Positions 1-8,346 of a DNA stretch of 51,402 nucleotides are shown here, in pieces. The DNA is from Paenibacillus sp. YN15. Its GTDB lineage: Bacteria > Bacillota > Bacilli > Paenibacillales > NBRC-103111. A program made the translations under genes and the position numbers. The stretch covers positions 1 through 51,402 of the forward strand of contig NZ_QMFA01000049.1 in assembly GCF_003285005.1 (NCBI RefSeq). Direction: 5' to 3'. Under the pieces are notes generated by a model. The model was given only the letters and a program-made list of their open reading frames with translations. It did not search any database and was not told where the DNA came from. Within the stretch, counting starts at the first letter, position 1, and each line of letters opens with the position of its first letter.

Positions 1-78
1 TTCTATGAACATTTGGAGAAGGATTTCTGCTCCCTTTTTCATGTCAGGTTTGATGCATCGCTAGTGGAATGGAGGTAA
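1..78 (+). CDS. possible 3' end of an unidentified gene
   Basis: Frame 1 is open from the first base to a TAA at 76-78 and encodes 25 residues ending in SLVEWR. It could be the tail of a gene entering the window from the left, but the stretch is too short to recognise a family and open frames of this length occur by chance. No terminator follows it. Confidence 0.25.
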   Translation, partial: FYEHLEKDFCSLFHVRFDASLVEWR

Positions 79-286
79 ATATAAGCGAAATTTCATATAC
101 AACTTGCCAAATCGGCGCGAATCCCTATATTGTATATGATTTTTCAGCTATACTGGCAGATTCGTTGACCCGCCATAAGTTCAAGCCCCCCATTGTTCAA
201 AGACAGGGGTTCGGGGCTGTGCCGATTGCATCGGTACCCATTTATATGGTGCCCTGCCCGAAAAAATCCCTGCTCCTCCCTGCGGC
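79..286. other. intergenic region, no supported gene
   Basis: No convincing gene is present. A 73-codon frame (69-290) has no recognisable family and an implausible composition. A small hairpin pairs AGCCCC (184-189) with GGGGCT (213-218), but no U-run follows, so it is not a clear terminator. Confidence 0.4.
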
Positions 287-315
287 TTGATTTTATCATC
301 CGTATATCTTAATAT
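287..315 (+). promoter_or_regulatory. sigma-A promoter of the arsR-coaDR operon
   Basis: A -35 box TTGATT (287-292) and a -10 box TAATAT (310-315) are separated by 17 bp and lie 33 bp upstream of the ArsR-family start codon. The -10 box sits inside the palindrome described separately, so repressor binding would block RNA polymerase. Confidence 0.7.
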
Positions 316-324
316 TAGGATATA
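303..324. promoter_or_regulatory. palindromic operator overlapping the -10 box
   Basis: A 22-bp near-perfect palindrome with arms TATATC (303-308) and GATATA (319-324) around the inner palindrome TAATATTA (310-317); only one base pair is mismatched. AT-rich dyads of this size overlapping a -10 box are typical ArsR/SmtB operators. The adjacent gene encodes such a regulator, so autoregulation is likely (inference). Confidence 0.7.
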
Positions 325-348
325 TTAATTCAAGAAGGTGGCCAAAGC

Positions 349-636
349 ATGGACAATCAATTCAAGGCTTATATGGAAACAGCGGAAATTCTCAAGGCAT
401 TGGCGCATCCTGTCCGGCTCTGCATCGTCAAGGGACTGCTGGAGAAACGGGAATGCAATGTGACCTATATGCAGGAATGTCTGAGCCTGCCCCAGTCCAC
501 CGTCTCTCAGCATCTGCAGAAGCTCCGAGCCATGGGCATTGTGGAAACGCGGCGCAACGGCCTGGAGGTCAACTACACGGTAGCGGATGCGCGCATTGAG
601 CAGCTGATCCGCATTTTTATGAAGGAGGAAGACTGA
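349..636 (+). CDS. ArsR/SmtB-family transcriptional repressor
   Basis: A 95-residue winged-helix regulator of normal family length. The recognition region reads LSLPQSTVSQHLQKL at about residues 45-60, after the family's LKALAHPVRL segment at 15-24. It should bind the palindrome over its own promoter and be released by a ligand or thiol modification. Three cysteines (25, 36 and 44) are present. Its TGA overlaps the start of the persulfide reductase gene by one base (TGATG), so the two are co-transcribed and probably translationally coupled. From that context the signal is inferred to be a reactive sulfur species or another thiol-active compound, as for persulfide sensors of the SqrR/BigR type; a metal sensor remains possible. 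SD AAGGTGG precedes the ATG. Confidence 0.85.
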   Translation: MDNQFKAYMETAEILKALAHPVRLCIVKGLLEKRECNVTYMQECLSLPQSTVSQHLQKLRAMGIVETRRNGLEVNYTVADARIEQLIRIFMKEED

Positions 637-3146
637 TGGGCAAAAAGGTTGTTATTGTCGGCGGTGTGGCAGGCGGCGCATCCGCAGCGGCCCGGCTGAG
701 GCGGCTGGATGAGGAAGCGGAGATCATTATGTTTGAACGGGACCCATACATTTCCTTTGCCAATTGCGGGCTGCCTTATTATATCGGGGATTCCATCAAG
801 GAGCGGAGCAAGCTGCTGGTGCAGACCCCCGAGGCCATGAACCGGCGCTTTGCCATCGATATCCGCACCGAAAGCGAAGTGACCGGCATTGATCCGGCGC
901 GCAAAACAGTCCGGGTCCGCAGCAAGGAGCGGGGAGAATATGAGGAAAGCTATGATGCCCTGATTCTGTCCCCCGGAGCCAAGCCCGTCCGGCCCAATCT
1001 TCCCGGAATCGGCAGCACGCGGATTTACACCCTCCGCAACATTCCCGATACCGACCGGATCAAGCGCAAGGTAGCGGAGGAAGGGGCCAAAAGCGCGGTA
1101 GTGGTGGGCGGCGGCTTCATCGGCGTGGAAATGGCGGAGAATCTCCGGGAGGCCGGACTTGACGTTGCACTGGTGGAAGGCGGGCAGCAGATTCTCGCTC
1201 CCTTCGATCCGGAGATGGCGGCCGCCCTTTCCCTGGAGCTGGAGGAGCATGGTGTGCGGCTTCTGGTTTCCCGTCAGGTGCAGAGCTTCCGCGAGACGGA
1301 AGCCGGCATTGAAACCCATCTGGCGGACGGAACCGTTCTGCCGGCGGATATGGTGCTGTTGGCTGTGGGCGTTGCTCCGGACACCGCTTTTCTGAAGGAC
1401 AGCGGCCTGGAGCTTGGCCCCCGTGGGCATATCATCGTCAATGAGCGGCTGGAGACCAATCTTCCGGATGTTTTTGCCGCCGGAGATGCGGTGGAGGTAA
1501 CGGACTTTGTGAACGGCGGCAAAACAGCCATTCCCCTGGCAGGGCCCGCCAACAAGCAGGGAAGAATTGCAGCGGACAATGTGTGCGGGTTGGGAAGCCG
1601 GTTCACGGGTTCCCAGGGCACCTCCATCATCAAGGTATTCGGATTGACGGGCGCCTCCACAGGAAACAACGAAAAAACCCTGCAGCGCCTGGGCATTCCT
1701 TACCATGTCACCTATGTGCATCCCAATTCCCATGCCTCCTATTACCCGGGAGCCACCCCCATTTCGCTGAAGCTGCTGTTTAATCGCGAAGGCGCCGTTC
1801 TGGGAGCCCAGGCTGCGGGCTATGACGGCGTGGACAAACGGATAGACGATATTGCCACCGTGATCCGGTTAAAAGGCAGCGTAACCGACCTCACCGAGCT
1901 GGAGCTGGCCTATGCTCCCCCCTACTCCTCCGCCAAGGACCCGGTGAATATGGCGGGGTATACGGCGGAGAATATTCTCGCCGGCCGGACCCGGGTATTC
2001 ACGACCGGAGAGCTGGCGGACCGCAACCAGGCGGAAACGGTGCTGCTGGATGTCCGCTCCGAGCTGGAGCACAGGAACGGCTCTATTCCCGGGTCCATCC
2101 TGATTCCGGTGGATGAGCTGCGGGGACGCCTGCACGAGCTGAACCCTGCCAAGGAGATCTGGGTGTATTGCCAGGTGGGCCTGCGCGGCTACACCGCCTC
2201 CCGCATTCTCCAGCAACGAGGCTTCCGCGTGCGGAATCTGGCCGGAGGCTACAAAACCTACCAGCTGGCCCAATACGTTCCCGGCCGGGAAGCCGGGAGC
2301 GCAGGGAAGGCTGCCGCCGCTGCTAAAACCAGCCCGGCTGCCGAAGCCACCCCGGCAGGCGGCGCAGCCAAAGCCCAAACCGCAGCGGCGCTGGAAGCCC
2401 CGGTTCGCGCAGATGCGGAGCTGGACGCCTGCGGCCTGTGCTGCCCCGGCCCGCTGATGCAGGTGAAGGAGCGGATGGACGGCCTTCAGGATGGGCAGGT
2501 GCTGCGGGTAACCGCCACCGATCCCGGCTTTTACAAGGATATTCAGTCTTGGGCCGACATGTCCCATCACCGGCTCTTGCATCTGGCCAAAAACGCCAAC
2601 GGTCAAATCGAGGCCGTTCTGTGCAAGGAAGCCCCGCTCCCCCAAGCGGCCAGCAGCCCGGCTGCGGCGGCCCGCCCGGAGGGCAGCACCATGGTGGTAT
2701 TCAGCGGCGATCTGGACAAAGCCATCGCCAGCTTTATCATCGCCAACGGGGCCGCGGCCAGCGGGAAGAAGGTGACCATGTTCTTCACCTTCTGGGGCTT
2801 GAACGTGATCCGCCGTCCGGAGAAGGTGCAGGTGAAGAAAAGCGCCATCGGCCGGATGTTCGGGGCCATGATGCCGCGGGGCAGCCGGAAGCTGGCCTTG
2901 TCCCGGATGAATATGATGGGCATGGGCGCCAAGATGATCCGCGGCGTCATGAAAAGCGGCAATGTCGCCTCCCTGGAGGAGCTGCTGGCGTCCGCCATCA
3001 AGCAAGGGGTGGAGCTGGTGGCCTGCCAAATGTCCATGGACCTGATGGGCATCGCCAAGGAGGAGCTGGTGGACGGCGTTGCCATCGGCGGCGTCGGCTA
3101 CTATCTGGGCAAAGCGGACCAATCCGGGATCAACCTGTTCATCTGA
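636..3146 (+). CDS. CoA-disulfide/persulfide reductase with rhodanese, TusA and DsrE domains
   Basis: This 836-residue cytosolic flavoprotein is a four-module fusion. Residues 1-445 form a pyridine nucleotide-disulfide oxidoreductase of the CoA-disulfide reductase type, with an FAD loop GGVAGGASAAAR at 9-20 and the redox Cys44 in FANCGLP. A rhodanese domain (about 450-550) has its active loop at Cys512 (YCQVGLRG). An Ala/Pro-rich linker leads to a TusA/SirA sulfur-carrier domain (about 594-665) with the CPxP signature at Cys603. The C-terminus (685-836) is DsrE2-like with Cys797. The family reduces CoA disulfide, polysulfide or persulfides with NAD(P)H. The added domains provide a chain of cysteines that could pass sulfane sulfur along (inference). 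An SD GAAGGAGG lies 7 nt before the ATG. Reductase-rhodanese fusions are known; the extra TusA and DsrE modules are less usual. Confidence 0.9.
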   Translation: MGKKVVIVGGVAGGASAAARLRRLDEEAEIIMFERDPYISFANCGLPYYIGDSIKERSKLLVQTPEAMNRRFAIDIRTESEVTGIDPARKTVRVRSKERGEYEESYDALILSPGAKPVRPNLPGIGSTRIYTLRNIPDTDRIKRKVAEEGAKSAVVVGGGFIGVEMAENLREAGLDVALVEGGQQILAPFDPEMAAALSLELEEHGVRLLVSRQVQSFRETEAGIETHLADGTVLPADMVLLAVGVAPDTAFLKDSGLELGPRGHIIVNERLETNLPDVFAAGDAVEVTDFVNGGKTAIPLAGPANKQGRIAADNVCGLGSRFTGSQGTSIIKVFGLTGASTGNNEKTLQRLGIPYHVTYVHPNSHASYYPGATPISLKLLFNREGAVLGAQAAGYDGVDKRIDDIATVIRLKGSVTDLTELELAYAPPYSSAKDPVNMAGYTAENILAGRTRVFTTGELADRNQAETVLLDVRSELEHRNGSIPGSILIPVDELRGRLHELNPAKEIWVYCQVGLRGYTASRILQQRGFRVRNLAGGYKTYQLAQYVPGREAGSAGKAAAAAKTSPAAEATPAGGAAKAQTAAALEAPVRADAELDACGLCCPGPLMQVKERMDGLQDGQVLRVTATDPGFYKDIQSWADMSHHRLLHLAKNANGQIEAVLCKEAPLPQAASSPAAAARPEGSTMVVFSGDLDKAIASFIIANGAAASGKKVTMFFTFWGLNVIRRPEKVQVKKSAIGRMFGAMMPRGSRKLALSRMNMMGMGAKMIRGVMKSGNVASLEELLASAIKQGVELVACQMSMDLMGIAKEELVDGVAIGGVGYYLGKADQSGINLFI

Positions 3147-3218
3147 GCCATCCCCTCTTGGGCTCCTGCCCCAACAGTTCCCGCTACCCCGCCGCAAGAG
3201 GCAATCAACCTGCGGATA

Positions 3219-3227
3219 TGGTACAAT
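3219..3227 (+). promoter_or_regulatory. candidate extended -10 promoter of the M20 dipeptidase gene
   Basis: TGG followed by TACAAT (3222-3227) resembles an extended -10 element about 40 bp before the dipeptidase start. No good -35 box is visible, and no terminator separates the gene from the reductase upstream, so read-through is also possible. Confidence 0.4.
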
Positions 3228-3265
3228 TACCAGCGAGACTGTTGTGAAAAGGAGAAGAAGATCCG

Positions 3266-4645
3266 ATGACTCAAGAGGTCACACGCTATTTGGCAGAGCA
3301 TCATGAACGGCATGTGGAGGAATTGAAGGAATTTATCCGGATTCCCAGCGTAAGCGCCAGTTCTGCGCATAAAGAAGACATGCGGAAAGCGGCCCGCTGG
3401 CTGGCTGACCGGTTGACGGAGGCGGGATTGGAGCATGTGCAGGTCCTGGATACGGACGGACATCCGGTGGTATACGGCGACTGGCTCCATAATCCCGGCC
3501 AGCCCACGGCCCTCGTCTACGGCCATTACGACGTTCAGCCGGCGGACCCGGTTGACCAGTGGGAGACCGATCCCTTCGAGCCGGTCATTAAGAACGGCAG
3601 GCTGTACGGGAGGGGCGCCACCGACGACAAGGCGCAGCTGTACACCCAGGTGAAAACGGTGGAAGCTTTTCTGAAAACCAAGGGCAGTTTGCCGGTGAAT
3701 GTGAAGTTCTGCATAGAGGGTGAAGAGGAAATCGCCAGCCCCCATTTGGCTCCTTTCCTGGAAGCCCATGCGGAGCTGCTTCAGGCCGATCTGATCGCAA
3801 TCTCCGACGGTCCCATGATCAGCGCCGAAACGCCCTCCATCTGCTACGGCCTGCGGGGAATCTGCGGCTTGGAGCTGGAGATTCAAGGGCCCAAGTCCGA
3901 CCTTCACTCCGGCCTCTTCGGGGGAGGCGTGGCCAACCCGGCAACGGCGCTGGTTAAGCTCCTTGCCTCCATGAAGGATGAGCAGGACCGGATTCTCATC
4001 GACGGCTTCTACGAAGGGGTCATCCCCATGGATGAAGCGGCCCATCAGGCTTTCCGGGAGATTCCCTTCGACGAGGAGAAAACCCGCCAGGAATTGAATG
4101 TGCAGGAGCTTGCCGGAGAAACCGGCTATTCTTTCCTGGAACGGACCAGCGCCCGCCCCACCCTGGAAATCAACGGGCTGTACGGCGGCTACCAGGGAGA
4201 AGGCCTGAAGCCCATCGTCCCGTCGGGAGCGGGGGCCAAAATTTCCTGCCGGCTGGTGGACAATCAGGACCCCGATGACATCTACCGGAAAATAGAGCGG
4301 CATGTGAAGAGCCACACTCCCGCCGGCGTGACCGTGACCACGAAGCAGACCCACCGGGGCAAACCCTTCTACATCCCTGTAAACCATCCGTACATACAGG
4401 CCGCATCCGTATCGTATGAGGAAGGTTTCGGGAAAAAGCCGGTGTATATCCGCAGCGGCGGCTCCATTCCGATTATCGAGGTGTTCTCCAGAGTGCTGGG
4501 CGCGCCGGTGGTGATGCTGGATTTCGGCTTGCCAGAAGAAGGCATGCATGCCCCCAATGAATATTTCCAGCTGGAGAACTTCTCCAAAGGCACCTCCACC
4601 CTGTGCCGCTTCTGGAATGAGGTCGGCAAGCTGGGAAGACAGTAA
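3266..4645 (+). CDS. M20-family metallodipeptidase
   Basis: A 459-residue cytosolic peptidase of the M20 (CNDP/DUG1-like) dipeptidase group, expected to hydrolyse short peptides using two zinc or manganese ions. The metal-site motifs are in order: YGHYDVQP near residue 88, GRGATDDKAQ near 118, EGEEEI near 152 with the catalytic and bridging acids, SDG near 178, and a late histidine in EEGMHAPNE near 430. A dimerisation lid lies between the two halves of the catalytic domain. Length is normal for the family. An AAGGAGAAG SD precedes the ATG. It follows the persulfide reductase by 119 bp and ends at a strong terminator. No functional link to the sulfur genes is evident; the exact substrate cannot be read from sequence. 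Confidence 0.88.
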   Translation: MTQEVTRYLAEHHERHVEELKEFIRIPSVSASSAHKEDMRKAARWLADRLTEAGLEHVQVLDTDGHPVVYGDWLHNPGQPTALVYGHYDVQPADPVDQWETDPFEPVIKNGRLYGRGATDDKAQLYTQVKTVEAFLKTKGSLPVNVKFCIEGEEEIASPHLAPFLEAHAELLQADLIAISDGPMISAETPSICYGLRGICGLELEIQGPKSDLHSGLFGGGVANPATALVKLLASMKDEQDRILIDGFYEGVIPMDEAAHQAFREIPFDEEKTRQELNVQELAGETGYSFLERTSARPTLEINGLYGGYQGEGLKPIVPSGAGAKISCRLVDNQDPDDIYRKIERHVKSHTPAGVTVTTKQTHRGKPFYIPVNHPYIQAASVSYEEGFGKKPVYIRSGGSIPIIEVFSRVLGAPVVMLDFGLPEEGMHAPNEYFQLENFSKGTSTLCRFWNEVGKLGRQ

Positions 4646-4666
4646 GTATACTGATGCGACAAAAAT

Positions 4667-4728
4667 AACCGCCAGGAGCATCGGACGGTCCCTCTAAGGG
4701 CGGCGTCCATGATGCCTGGCGGTTTTTT
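4667..4728. terminator. long bidirectional rho-independent terminator
   Basis: AACCGCCAGG (4667-4676) pairs with CCTGGCGGTT, followed by a T-run, and is preceded by AAAAA on the other side. The inner part continues as GGACG/CGTCC and CCCT/AGGG pairs. It lies between the convergent dipeptidase and DinB genes and can serve both. Confidence 0.85.
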
Positions 4729-4747
4729 TGCACTGTTTTGCTGAGGA

Positions 4748-5287
4748 TTACCGGCGACGGGCCAATCCCAGCTCCCCGAAATACCGTTCCTCCAGCACCT
4801 GCAGATGATGGGCGGCATGGCCTGCAATGACGCAGCCCCAGGACAATGGGGTTCCTTCGTGGCCGTTGACGATTCCCTTGCGGTCCCACTCCTCCTCCTT
4901 CAGACTCTCCATGAGCAGAATGGCGGATCGCCGGGAGGCCTCGAACAGGGCCAGAATGGCGGAGAGGGGCTGCTCGTCAAACGAAGCCTGGCGGACAAAC
5001 TCATTTTCCTCAAACCCCGGCAGCGGTGTCCGGTCGTTGCGCGCCGCCCTCAGCAAACGGTAAGCAAAAATCAGCTCGGTATCCGCAAGATGCCCTGCAA
5101 GCTGCTTGATGCTCCACTTGCCGGGGGCATAGCGGTACAGGCTTTGTTCCTCCGTCAACGGCGCCAGAAGCTCCACTATCTCCTCAGTCTGCCGCTTCAG
5201 AACAGCAATTAAGTCTCCCTCCGGCGTCTTTCTCAGGTATTGGACAATATGCTCGGGATAATCCTGCAGCTCTGGTCTTCTTTGCAC
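4748..5287 (-). CDS. DinB-family putative metal-dependent protein
   Basis: About 179 residues forming a four-helix bundle of the DinB/YfiT-like superfamily, whose members bind a divalent metal through three histidines and often act as thiol-dependent transferases. Visible ligands are the histidine in LAGHLADTE and the HAAHHLQVLEERY segment near the C-terminus. KWSIKQLAGHLADTE is a family hallmark. I chose the GTG at 5287 because GGGGAG lies 8 nt upstream; an upstream TTG at 5392 would add 35 residues unlike the family and lacks a ribosome site. The substrate is unknown. It stands alone between a terminator and a decayed gene. Confidence 0.8.
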   Translation of the reverse strand: MQRRPELQDYPEHIVQYLRKTPEGDLIAVLKRQTEEIVELLAPLTEEQSLYRYAPGKWSIKQLAGHLADTELIFAYRLLRAARNDRTPLPGFEENEFVRQASFDEQPLSAILALFEASRRSAILLMESLKEEEWDRKGIVNGHEGTPLSWGCVIAGHAAHHLQVLEERYFGELGLARRR

Positions 5288-5371
5288 AGCCTTCACTCCC
5301 CGTTTGGCAAGAATCTTTTGCTTTATGGTAGCACGGTCTTGTCCATCTGTAAACGCGGCTTCTAGTGAAGC

Positions 5372-5662
5372 AGCCCGGCCCGGCAGCTCCAATAGGCGGC
5401 CGGCACAAACAACAGCTGGGCCTTGTCCGTCAGCAATGCAGCTGCTCCACCGTAACGCTGGTCATCATCCGGGGGAGGGAGCCTGCCAAAGGGGACTGCA
5501 CATGTTGGCGGTGCGCGAGACCAAAAGCAGGATTCTGGTCAGGGACAGGGACACGGCCAGCTTGCCCGTCCTTACGCCAGCCAGCCGCAGGGAATAGGAG
5601 AGGGTTTCCGCACAGTGGATCAGCCCCGTCAACATGCACACTGTTGCAATTATAGCCGTCAT
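5372..5662 (-). pseudogene. amj: remnant of amj-type lipid II flippase gene
   Basis: The frame beginning at ATG 5662 (SD GAGGT) encodes a hydrophobic N-terminus with ETLSYSLRLAGVRTGKLAV and ILLLVSRTANM, which resembles the first two membrane helices of Amj (YdaH, DUF2837), the alternate lipid II flippase. At about 5500 the reading continues in another frame as VQSPLAGSLP, as if one G were lost after the ATG of RTANM, then stops at 5430. A third short piece (5372-5436) reads AQLLFVPAAYW, like an Amj C-terminus. A normal Amj has about 260 residues, so most of the middle is deleted. The assignment relies on remembered family motifs and needs an alignment. Confidence 0.55.
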
Positions 5663-5732
5663 GCCGCCAATACCTCATTTTTCCATTTCGATTCATGGTA
5701 ACATGCCCCGGCTTCCTTGTAAATTGCTTGAT

Positions 5733-6029
5733 CTACCGGAACATATTCCACAGCCGCAGGAGATGCATAAAATTGTTGGGGTCGATCTGCTGCTCCAGAA
5801 CGAAGCGGACCAGCTGCCGCTTTTGCCGCTCCGGGGTTTTTTCATTCAAAATCCGGAGCCCGCGGTCCACCAGAAAGGAGACCGTCTCGGGATTCTCCAG
5901 GTCCTCCCGGGTCAAACCTTCGGCCAGCTCCTTCAGCCGTTCCTTTTTGATCGGGTCCTTGGCCTTTTTCTTCAGCTTCTCCACCCATTCCCTCTCGATT
6001 CCATACTCTCCGTAGCTTTGAAAGCCCAA
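5733..6029 (-). CDS. small SpoVIF-like sporulation protein
   Basis: A soluble, charged, helical protein of about 98 residues without membrane segments or signal peptide. It has a lysine-rich segment (VEKLKKKAKDPIKKERLKEL), a central LTREDLENPETVSFLVDRG segment, and a C-terminus IDPNNFMHLLRLW. The arrangement resembles stage VI sporulation protein F of Bacillales, which is made in the mother cell and needed for spore coat assembly; I am only moderately sure. The TTG at 6029 is favoured because AAAGGTGGGG lies at good spacing before it; the GTG at 6041 would have its SD directly abutting. It is preceded by the recG terminator, so it needs its own promoter, which I could not identify. Confidence 0.5.
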   Translation of the reverse strand: MGFQSYGEYGIEREWVEKLKKKAKDPIKKERLKELAEGLTREDLENPETVSFLVDRGLRILNEKTPERQKRQLVRFVLEQQIDPNNFMHLLRLWNMFR

Positions 6030-6222
6030 GCTCTGCCCCACCTTTCCGTCAGCCGCCGCGGGAGATCTCCCGTTGGAACGGACAACCTCCCCGGCTTGCC
6101 GGGTTTGTAACAGTATATGGGCTCCTGCACAGGTGTGATACCGGCTATCCGGACAGAGAATCCGTTATTTTGCCAAAACGCCGGCTTTTGCTGATTTCGC
6201 GGCCACTTCCCCCCCTCATATG
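6030..6222. other. intergenic region between recG terminator and spoVIF-like gene
   Basis: About 190 bp without a supported gene. It should hold the promoter of the small gene downstream on the minus strand, but no clear sigma-A, sigma-E or sigma-K boxes could be assigned by eye. Confidence 0.35.
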
Positions 6223-6223
6223 T

Positions 6224-6267
6224 AAAAAAAGGCCCTCCATCGGCAGCTTGCCAATAGAAGGCCTTTT
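6224..6267 (-). terminator. rho-independent terminator after recG
   Basis: Read on the minus strand, AAAAGGCCTTC pairs with a GGGCCTTT-containing arm and runs into seven T residues. It ends the degV-recG transcript 13 bp past the recG stop. Confidence 0.8.
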
Positions 6268-6279
6268 CAAATCCAGTGC

Positions 6280-8346
6280 TTAATCCAACGGCTCTCCGCT
6301 CTCGGGCACGTCGCGGTTGAGGAACTCCCGCAAGGGGGCCAGCTCCGCGGCGGTCCAGAACCGGGGCTCCGCCACCAGCGCGGCGGCATCCTCCCGGGCC
6401 TGCTCCAGCACCTCGAAGTCGCTGACCAAATCCGCCACCTTAAACTCCGGCAGACCGCTTTGCTTCGTGCCGAAGAAATCGCCGGGGCCACGCAGCTCCA
6501 GATCCCGCCGGGCAATCTCGAAGCCGTCGTTGGTCTCCGTCATCACCTTGAGGCGCTCCTTGGCAATCTCGTTTTTGGGATCGGCAATGAGCACGCAGTA
6601 GGACTGGAGCTCGCTGCGGCCCACCCGGCCCCGGAGCTGGTGAAGCTGGGACAGGCCAAAGCGGACGGCGTCATAGATCACCATCAAGGTGGCGTTGGGC
6701 ACATCCACCCCCACCTCAATAACTGTGGTGGAGACCAGCACATGGACCCGGTTCTCCTTGAAGGCGTTCATGATTTCGTCCTTTTCCTGGCTGCTCATCC
6801 GTCCATGGAGCAGACCGATGCGCAGATCGGGAAAAGCCTGGGTCAGCTGAACATGCACATCAATGGCATTCTGCACATCCAGCTTTTCCGATTCCTCAAT
6901 CAAGGGGCAAACCACGTAGGCCTGCCGCCCTTTCCCGATTTCCTGGCGGATGAAGCCCAGCACCCGGTCCATTTTGTCATGGGTGACGGAATAGGTCAGA
7001 ATCGGCTTCCGCCCCTTGGGCAGCTCCTTCAGGGTGGAAATATCCAGATCGCCGAAGGCGGTGATCGCCAAGGTGCGGGGAATGGGAGTCGCCGTCATGG
7101 TAAGCACATCGGGATTCATCCCCTTGCGCCGCAGAATGCCCCGCTGCTGGACGCCGAACCGGTGCTGCTCGTCAGTGACCACCAGCCCCAGATTGCGGAA
7201 GAACACATCCTCCTGGATCAGAGCATGGGTGCCCACCAGAATATCCGTCAGCCCCATTTGCAGGGCCGCCAGGGCATCCTTGCGCTGCCGGTCCGTCAGG
7301 CTGCCCGTCAAGAGCGAAATCTGCACATCGAAGCCCGCAAACAGACGCTCCAGCGAGGCCTTATGCTGCTCCGCGAGAATTTCCGTGGGCACCATCAGGG
7401 CGCCTTGAGCGCCGGCTGTAATCACCGCATACAAGGCTGTGGCCGCCACCACCGTTTTGCCTGCGCCTACATCGCCCTGAAGCAGACGGTTCATGGCATG
7501 GGGGGCCTCCAGATCGTCGAGAAGCTCGGCAATCACCTGCTTTTGGGAATGGGTCAGGGAAAACGGCAGCCTCCGCACAAAATCCCTGACCTTGGGCCTG
7601 TCCACCTTATGGGGAATGCCATCGGCCTTGGTCCGGTTCAAGAGCCGGTACGCCTGCACCTTCAGTTGAAACAGGAACAGCTCCTCATAGACCATCCGCC
7701 TGCGGGCCGCCTGCCCCTCCCGGGCATCCGTGGGCTGGTGCAGAATCGCCACCGCTTCCTTGCGGGTAATAAACCGGTAGCGCTCCACCAGCTCCTCCGG
7801 CAGCACCTCGCCGATCATTCCGCCGAATTGAACCAGCGCCTGCTTGATCACCTTCCGCAGGAAGGTCTGGGTAATCCCTTCGGCTGTGGAGTACACCGGC
7901 TGAAGCGTTCCTGTGCGCCCCTTCTCCCCTGCGGCGTCGGGAAATTCCGAGGAGCCCACAATGATGGTCTGGCGCTTTTCCTCCCATTTGCCCGAAACCA
8001 CAATTTCCTTGCCCGGCGTCAGCTTCTCCTTCATATAGTGCCGGTTAAACCAAACAGCCGTGATCAAGAAACGGCCTCCCGCCATGAGTCTGACGGTAAG
8101 CCGTGACTTGCTCCGGCCGTATACGGACAGGACGGGCTCCCCGTAAAGGGTGCCCTGTATCGTAATCTTCTCCCCGTCCTTGACCTCGGTGAGATCGCGG
8201 AGTCGGTAATCCTCATAGCGGAAAGGATAATATTCCAGCAGCTGCCCTACGGAGTGGAGCCCCAGTGCGCCGAGCTCCTTGGCCTTCTCCGCGCCGACGC
8301 CGCGAATCTGCCGCAGGGGAATGGTATATAAATCAACGGCCGCCAT
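6280..8346 (-). CDS. recG: ATP-dependent DNA helicase RecG
   Basis: A 688-residue superfamily 2 helicase that remodels stalled forks and Holliday junctions. The N-terminus holds a wedge/OB domain starting with LRQIRGVGAEKAKELG. Helicase motifs follow: Walker A GDVGAGKT near residue 295, a DEQH box in VTDEQHRFGVQQR near 392, motif III TATPIPRT, and C-terminal motifs LLHGRMSSQEKDEIM, STTVIEVGVDVPNA and QLHQLRGRVGRS. Length matches the family (about 680). The ATG at 8346 begins the usual N-terminus and overlaps the end of degV by 14 nt; an upstream ATG at 8388 would add an unrelated 14-residue leader. The SD is weak, suggesting coupling to degV translation. Confidence 0.97.
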   Translation of the reverse strand: MAAVDLYTIPLRQIRGVGAEKAKELGALGLHSVGQLLEYYPFRYEDYRLRDLTEVKDGEKITIQGTLYGEPVLSVYGRSKSRLTVRLMAGGRFLITAVWFNRHYMKEKLTPGKEIVVSGKWEEKRQTIIVGSSEFPDAAGEKGRTGTLQPVYSTAEGITQTFLRKVIKQALVQFGGMIGEVLPEELVERYRFITRKEAVAILHQPTDAREGQAARRRMVYEELFLFQLKVQAYRLLNRTKADGIPHKVDRPKVRDFVRRLPFSLTHSQKQVIAELLDDLEAPHAMNRLLQGDVGAGKTVVAATALYAVITAGAQGALMVPTEILAEQHKASLERLFAGFDVQISLLTGSLTDRQRKDALAALQMGLTDILVGTHALIQEDVFFRNLGLVVTDEQHRFGVQQRGILRRKGMNPDVLTMTATPIPRTLAITAFGDLDISTLKELPKGRKPILTYSVTHDKMDRVLGFIRQEIGKGRQAYVVCPLIEESEKLDVQNAIDVHVQLTQAFPDLRIGLLHGRMSSQEKDEIMNAFKENRVHVLVSTTVIEVGVDVPNATLMVIYDAVRFGLSQLHQLRGRVGRSELQSYCVLIADPKNEIAKERLKVMTETNDGFEIARRDLELRGPGDFFGTKQSGLPEFKVADLVSDFEVLEQAREDAAALVAEPRFWTAAELAPLREFLNRDVPESGEPLD

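Noticed and set aside
1869-3197. 442-codon open frame on the minus strand opposite the persulfide reductase
   Set aside because: It is antisense to a gene with clear domains, has His/Gly/Gln-rich composition typical of a shadow frame in GC-rich DNA, and resembles no family.
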